This document shows, in pieces, positions 17,001 to 19,319 of a DNA stretch of 19,319 nucleotides. The DNA is from Prevotella sp. UBA1378 (GTDB lineage Bacteria; Bacteroidota; Bacteroidia; Bacteroidales; Bacteroidaceae), in contig DBRC01000034.1 of NCBI GenBank assembly GCA_002305505.1, positions 12,354 through 31,672 on the forward strand. Direction: 5' to 3'. A program made the translations under genes and the position numbers. The stretch's first letter is position 1. Each line of letters begins with the position of its first letter. The notes under the pieces are model-generated. The model worked only from the letters and a program-made list of their open reading frames with translations, was not told the origin of the DNA and searched no databases.

Positions 17001-17834
17001 GAAGTCGGTCGTCTGCGACAATGCGCTCTCTACGGCATCCTTTATCGTCCCTGCGCGGTTGCGCACGGGGATGACCACCGAAGCCTCCACGGGGAAGTCC
17101 TGCTCGGCGAAGTCGGGTTGGCGGTATTGCGACGGGTCGATTAAGGCTCCGATTTGTGCGAGATGGGCCGTAAGTGCCTGCTCCATCTCTATCTGCACGT
17201 CGCGGTTGGCCGGGTTTACGTAGTCGAACTGTTTTTCGCCCGAGCTTCTCAGGTCGGTTTCTTCCTCCGTGTATAGGTATTCGTTAAGGTGGAAGAGCGT
17301 GCCTTCGCGGCTCAGGAACAGCCGCAGGTCGTAAAGCCCGGCATAGCGGTAGTCGCGTTCAGTGTCGAGCGCGGCATATTCGTGCAGCAGCGATGTTTTG
17401 ATAAGCAGCAGCGACCCGAAGTCGAAGTCGTCGCGCAGCGACCCTGCTTGGTAATCGATTACGGGATGGCTGTTGCGTTCGCCTCCCTCTGCCGAGTAAT
17501 GGTCGGCGTAAACCATTGCTGCATTCGAGTCGCTGGCCACGCAGAGCATCCGCTCCAGTGCCGACGGTCCGATGTTCACGGGCGACGGTTTGGTGCATAG
17601 CAGGGTGTATTCGGCTGTGGCATTCCCGGCAATGCTCTTGATTGTCCGGCTGCCTGTCCGGGTGTCTGTCGTGATAACGTCACATCCTTCGGGCGCCTTT
17701 GTTGTTGCGCCGGCCTGTTCGTTTACCAATAAATAGATATGCTGTATTGTTTTGCTTTCGCGCAATTGCACTACGGTCGGCATTATGTCGCGCGGGTCGT
17801 TGCAGGCCAGAAAGCAGTCTATCTTTTCTCTCAT
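14058..17834 (-). CDS. Three-part fusion: GT2 glycosyltransferase, GalT/HIT-like domain (DUF4922 type), SpoIID/LytB domain
   Basis: 1258 residues, first gene of the operon with the AmpG-like permease. Residues 1-240 look like a degenerate GT-A-type domain (FLACNDPRDIMPTVVQL at the start). Residues 250-480 are a GT2 glycosyltransferase: ASVVIPVRNRAGTI, IVVDNHSTDGT and the metal-binding DSDD (338-341). Residues about 530-830 resemble galactose-1-phosphate uridylyltransferase and sugar-nucleotide phosphorylases of the HIT superfamily: CFLC (C562, C565), NPFPILPTHFTI and the nucleotidyl-transfer motif HAHLQ (H641, H643, Q645). Residues about 835-1258 are SpoIID/LytB: VERYLASVISSEMKA with the putative lytic transglycosylase Glu946, a modified FSKCCGGATEE (1051-1061), and GAGWGHGVGLCQIGA ending in LLHYYRGAEI. 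I see no signal peptide or membrane helix, so the whole protein appears cytoplasmic. The role is inferred to be in glycan or peptidoglycan fragment metabolism; the reaction is unknown. Confidence 0.88.
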   Translation of the reverse strand: MREKIDCFLACNDPRDIMPTVVQLRESKTIQHIYLLVNEQAGATTKAPEGCDVITTDTRTGSRTIKSIAGNATAEYTLLCTKPSPVNIGPSALERMLCVASDSNAAMVYADHYSAEGGERNSHPVIDYQAGSLRDDFDFGSLLLIKTSLLHEYAALDTERDYRYAGLYDLRLFLSREGTLFHLNEYLYTEEETDLRSSGEKQFDYVNPANRDVQIEMEQALTAHLAQIGALIDPSQYRQPDFAEQDFPVEASVVIPVRNRAGTIKDAVESALSQTTDFKYNVIVVDNHSTDGTAEILKELDHERLVTIVPERGDLGIGGCWNMAVNDERCGRFAVQLDSDDLYSSPHTLQTIVNAFHQQKAAMIVGSYRMCDFELNTLPPGLIAHKEWTDENGPNNALRINGLGAPRAFFTPLLRQIQFPNTSYGEDYAMGLIFSRRYRIGRIYSELYLCRRWGGNSDAALTIEKINANNLYKDRLRTLEVQARQQMLQGKKSIMTDSQLQRFFNRQIETWDVARQRYRDLQNAKTREIVGDSFVIKAQWNPARMVSTGAKLDSRSVAERPCFLCDRNRPEEQMKRTIDGKYELLVNPFPILPTHFTIPSLRHQPQQIKTMYPEIHRLLHDYPEVTVLYNGPQCGASAPDHAHLQAGTSGVLPLQTAWQRLCRNLQPVAVHGEDRGIWLVADYPCTAFLIKTRTQEADGQLFRRLYQALDGLQQPQDGNGRASHDRPEPMMNIVAWRNGDDYLSVVFPRRKHRPDCYTAEGDKQYIISPGAIDMGGLIITPRQEDFERLTPEDAFGILKEISLTDDDVKCIIDRLNHPVFKPQRAKVRSEEPQVAVGIVSGQKIHFALNTPYMAKGAKITGDQTVEFSEGGILWNGNQYRELAFTPETAEASFSLYDVTIGVNFHWERKETQVFNGALRLVVEADSITAINQLPVERYLASVISSEMKATSSIELLKAHAVISRSWLLAQMEKRQAMKSGGNSFFSFIKKDDELIRWYDREDHTIFDVCADDHCQRYQGITKQGNRTVDEALRATRGQILTYGDEICDARFSKCCGGATEEFQYCWENTPKPYLLAIRDSKGGAPLPDLTGEEEAGKWIRSAPPAFCHTADKNVLAQVLNDFDRETPDFYRWKVEYTAEQLSQLVNEKLKDDFGTITDLLPMERGKSGRICKLKIVGTKKTFIIGKELEIRRTLSESHLYSSAFVVDKTPGGFILTGAGWGHGVGLCQIGAAVMGEEGYKYDEILLHYYRGAEIKKIY

Positions 17835-17867
17835 ACCATTTCTTTTCCGTCAATATATAAAGATGCG

Positions 17868-17898
17868 CAAAGATAGGGAAAAAAAACGTAAAAAACGA
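17868..17898 (-). promoter_or_regulatory. Promoter for the fusion/permease operon
   Basis: On the minus strand TATCTTTG (17875-17868) is a perfect -7 element. The triplet exactly 20 bp upstream is TCG in place of TTG. The start codon lies about 34 nt downstream of the -7 element. Confidence 0.65.
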
Positions 17899-18142
17899 AA
17901 GAAATCGGAAAAACAATGCCACGGCGCCGAAAGAGAGGCATGAAACGTTGTTTTGACCGGATGTCTGCATCCGGGGTAAAAGCAGTTTCCTATTATATTA
18001 GGGACAACCGATGAGGATATTTCAGAATGGCAGTTCCCCCGAGATGCTTTCACTGGCAAATCCGTCGTGATGCTGCATGAAAGTGAGATCTTTTATTTTG
18101 CTTCGGTAATTTTCGGCTATGCTCAGTTTGTCTATTTTATAA

Positions 18143-18163
18143 TTGTCCCAGTTCGGGATAAAC
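18143..18163. repeat. Short imperfect palindrome, copy 2; left direct repeat of the DpnI unit
   Basis: TTGTCCCA-GT-TCGGGATAA. The stretch 18147-18168 matches 19194-19216 at about 20 of 23 positions (one indel, two substitutions) in the same orientation. The two copies bracket the DpnI-like gene with its promoter and terminator. Confidence 0.55.
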
Positions 18164-18177
18164 TATTTTTAAAATAG
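18163..18177. repeat. Perfect palindrome CTATTTT-T-AAAATAG
   Basis: Seven perfect base pairs around one T. It lies at the centre of a larger imperfect inverted repeat (18147-18200) whose outer arms are palindrome copies 2 and 3. Confidence 0.6.
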
Positions 18178-18183
18178 CATAAG

Positions 18184-18203
18184 TTACCCCGAGCAGGGGT
18201 TAT
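18184..18203 (-). terminator. Hairpin after the DpnI-like gene; palindrome copy 3
   Basis: ACCCC-GAGCA-GGGGT (18186-18200) can form a 5-bp stem just past the stop of the DpnI-like gene. On the minus strand it is followed by the AT-rich palindrome at 18163-18177 but not by a clean T-run, so termination strength is uncertain. Its sequence also fits the short palindrome family of this window. Confidence 0.45.
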
Positions 18204-18206
18204 ATC

Positions 18207-18977
18207 CTATCTGACTTTCCGATAACAGCCTCTTTCCCTGAATTCGATGATTCCCTTGTCTCTTAGAAATTGTAGCTGTTGCCTTATCTTGTCCTGGATA
18301 TGGTGATTTCCCGGATGTTTGGCTTTTAGTTCCTCCACAAAAGCGTACATTTGGTTGAGCGAGAATGTGTCTTCAAGACGGTCTATTACTTGAAGTGTGT
18401 CCATCAGCCAGCCTCTGCTTTCTACTGACTTGGTTTGAAGGTTGAAAACACGATGATACTGTGATACGACCTTGTCGATCGGCAACGCATGACCATTGCT
18501 TACAATTGGTATCTTGGCGATAGTGGGTATAGACCTCATGATAATGTTGCAGCCTTCCCAGCCTGCTCTTCTGGCTGTACCCGATAGTGGCCTGCGCTTT
18601 TCTATAATGGCAGGTGTAAAAAAGCATTTAGGAACAATAATCAGGTTGTTGACTTCATTCCTGTCATAGTGCATGAAGAAGAAACTGGGATTCTCTAAAG
18701 ATTTAATGCGCCTTATCATGGTATGGTAAACTCCGTCGGCTACCGATATAAGAAACTTGTCGCTATTGGTTCTCTTGCTTTTCAATTCATACTGAGACTT
18801 GCAATGATTGCACACGTAATCCTTGACAGGGGCATTGGATTCGGCTCGCACCATCGTGGAACAGCCACAAACAGGACAGAAGATATTGCGTGCCAACCAG
18901 TCTTCGGTTAACACACGTGCTATTTGGCTGGTGCTTTTATAGTCATTGGCCAAGGATGTGTTGAAATGTAAGTCCAT
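18207..18977 (-). CDS. DpnI-like methyl-directed restriction endonuclease
   Basis: 256 residues against 254 for DpnI, colinear throughout. DpnI cuts GATC only when the adenine is N6-methylated. The catalytic PD-(D/E)xK residues fall at the same numbers as in DpnI: D53, E64 and K66 (PVKDYVCNHC then YELKSKR). The four zinc cysteines C34, C37, C56 and C59 are also kept. Other shared segments are MDLHFN, ARVLTEDW, NPSFFFMHYDRNEVNN, TARRAGWEGCNI and SRGWLMD. The C-terminal winged-helix domain (about 185-256, DKIRQQLQFLRDKGIIEF, ending GCYRKVR), which also reads methyl-adenine, is intact. There is no neighbouring methylase or DpnD-like gene. The gene is visibly more AT-rich than the genes before it and carries its own consensus promoter. 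GATC occurs inside the gene (18477-18480), so the host must leave GATC unmethylated. Confidence 0.95.
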   Translation of the reverse strand: MDLHFNTSLANDYKSTSQIARVLTEDWLARNIFCPVCGCSTMVRAESNAPVKDYVCNHCKSQYELKSKRTNSDKFLISVADGVYHTMIRRIKSLENPSFFFMHYDRNEVNNLIIVPKCFFTPAIIEKRRPLSGTARRAGWEGCNIIMRSIPTIAKIPIVSNGHALPIDKVVSQYHRVFNLQTKSVESRGWLMDTLQVIDRLEDTFSLNQMYAFVEELKAKHPGNHHIQDKIRQQLQFLRDKGIIEFRERGCYRKVR

Positions 18978-19067
18978 CGGATGATTCTGATTTCTTTAGG
19001 CCTGCTGTATCTTTTGATTGTCTGATATGCAGGATACAGTGTCTCATTGGTTCTTTGGTTTTGAGGG

Positions 19068-19098
19068 CAAATATATTAAGAAATCCTGTAATCTCCAA
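19068..19098 (-). promoter_or_regulatory. Bacteroidota promoter for the DpnI-like gene
   Basis: On the minus strand TTG (19098-19096), exactly 20 bp, then TATATTTG (19075-19068): a full consensus match. The leader would be about 85 nt, so the gene is likely expressed in its present host. Confidence 0.8.
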
Positions 19099-19189
19099 GA
19101 ATAAATCGTGTTTGTTGCTGTTTTAAGACAAAAAATTACGTATTCGGGCGCACCTGCATACCCCTGTGTTTGGAAAGTCGGGCAAAGTG

Positions 19190-19211
19190 GTAACCCGAGT
19201 CCGGGATAAAC
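19190..19211. repeat. Short imperfect palindrome, copy 4; right direct repeat of the DpnI unit
   Basis: GTAACCCGA-GT-CCGGGATAAAC. Together with 19212-19216 it forms the right copy of the direct repeat found at 18147-18168. It lies upstream of the promoter of the DpnI-like gene. Confidence 0.55.
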
Positions 19212-19319
19212 AATTTCTGTCTTTACAGTAAAAAAGAACGGCGCGGATTCAACAAGCAAGTGCATATTTAGCTTATTTCCTGTATGAAGCACTCTTTTTA
19301 CGGTTGAACTTGCATTTAA

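Larger units (their letters stand above)
17835..18206. other. Intergenic region between the fusion gene and the DpnI-like gene
   Basis: It holds the promoter of the fusion gene (17868-17898), an A-rich tract (17878-17930), and the inverted-repeat structure at 18147-18200. Between about 17945 and 18140 I see no gene. One frame is open from 17980 to 18179 without a convincing start and may be a decayed fragment. Base composition shifts to AT-rich from about 18080 on. Confidence 0.5.
18978..19319. other. AT-rich intergenic region upstream of the DpnI-like gene
   Basis: It holds the promoter of the DpnI-like gene (19068-19098) and palindrome copy 4 (19190-19211). From 19217 to the end I see no gene or recognisable site. 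An open frame on the minus strand (19044-19292) overlaps the promoter and looks spurious. Confidence 0.55.

Noticed and set aside
17980..18179. Open frame on the plus strand reading TTDEDISEWQFPRDAF and onward, with a hydrophobic end
   Set aside because: It has no convincing start codon, runs through the palindromic repeat, and resembles no protein I know. It could be a decayed fragment, but the evidence is too thin.
19044..19292. 82-codon minus-strand frame
   Set aside because: It overlaps the consensus promoter of the DpnI-like gene and palindrome copy 4 and has no protein-like features.

Overview
The window looks like a Bacteroidales chromosome, Bacteroides or a close relative. The evidence is a set of promoters of the Bacteroidota type (TTG, 20 bp, TAnnTTTG), a lipoprotein with the signal ending LTSC-DDD, a regulator carrying Reg_prop propeller repeats, and protein architectures typical of that group. 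Genes from 374 to 17834 are GC-rich; the end of the window (about 18000-19319) is clearly more AT-rich. I see no rRNA, tRNA, CRISPR array or transposase gene.

Region 1 (374-8985) is a small glycan-degradation locus. A membrane-anchored regulator (two-propeller sensor, Y_Y_Y domain, one membrane helix, AraC DNA-binding domain, no kinase or receiver) ends in a strong hairpin terminator. After it comes a textbook Bacteroidota promoter overlapped by a 12-bp direct repeat with 22-bp period, the geometry expected for an AraC-type operator. That promoter drives a two-gene operon: a large secreted LamG/alginate-lyase-fold protein and a secreted beta-helix glycosidase (GH28/GH49-like). No SusC/SusD pair is present here.

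Region 2 (9090-12661) holds housekeeping and accessory genes: an orphan Vsr mismatch endonuclease, a CPA1 K+(Na+)/H+ antiporter with a C-terminal TrkA_C domain, a serine O-acetyltransferase, and a small lipoprotein.

Region 3 (12736-17834) is a minus-strand operon of two genes 2 bp apart: a 1258-residue fusion of a GT2 glycosyltransferase, a GalT/HIT-like domain and a SpoIID/LytB domain, followed by an AmpG-like MFS permease. No signal peptide or membrane helix is visible in the fusion, so the normally extracytoplasmic SpoIID domain appears to be cytosolic, next to a permease of a type that imports muropeptides. This is the most unusual system in the window.

Region 4 (about 18140-19216) is an AT-rich unit holding a DpnI homologue with all catalytic and zinc-binding residues at the same positions as DpnI. 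It has its own consensus promoter and is bracketed by near-identical 23-bp direct repeats, which belong to a short palindromic motif family also seen at the start of the window. It looks like a horizontally acquired methyl-directed restriction cassette.
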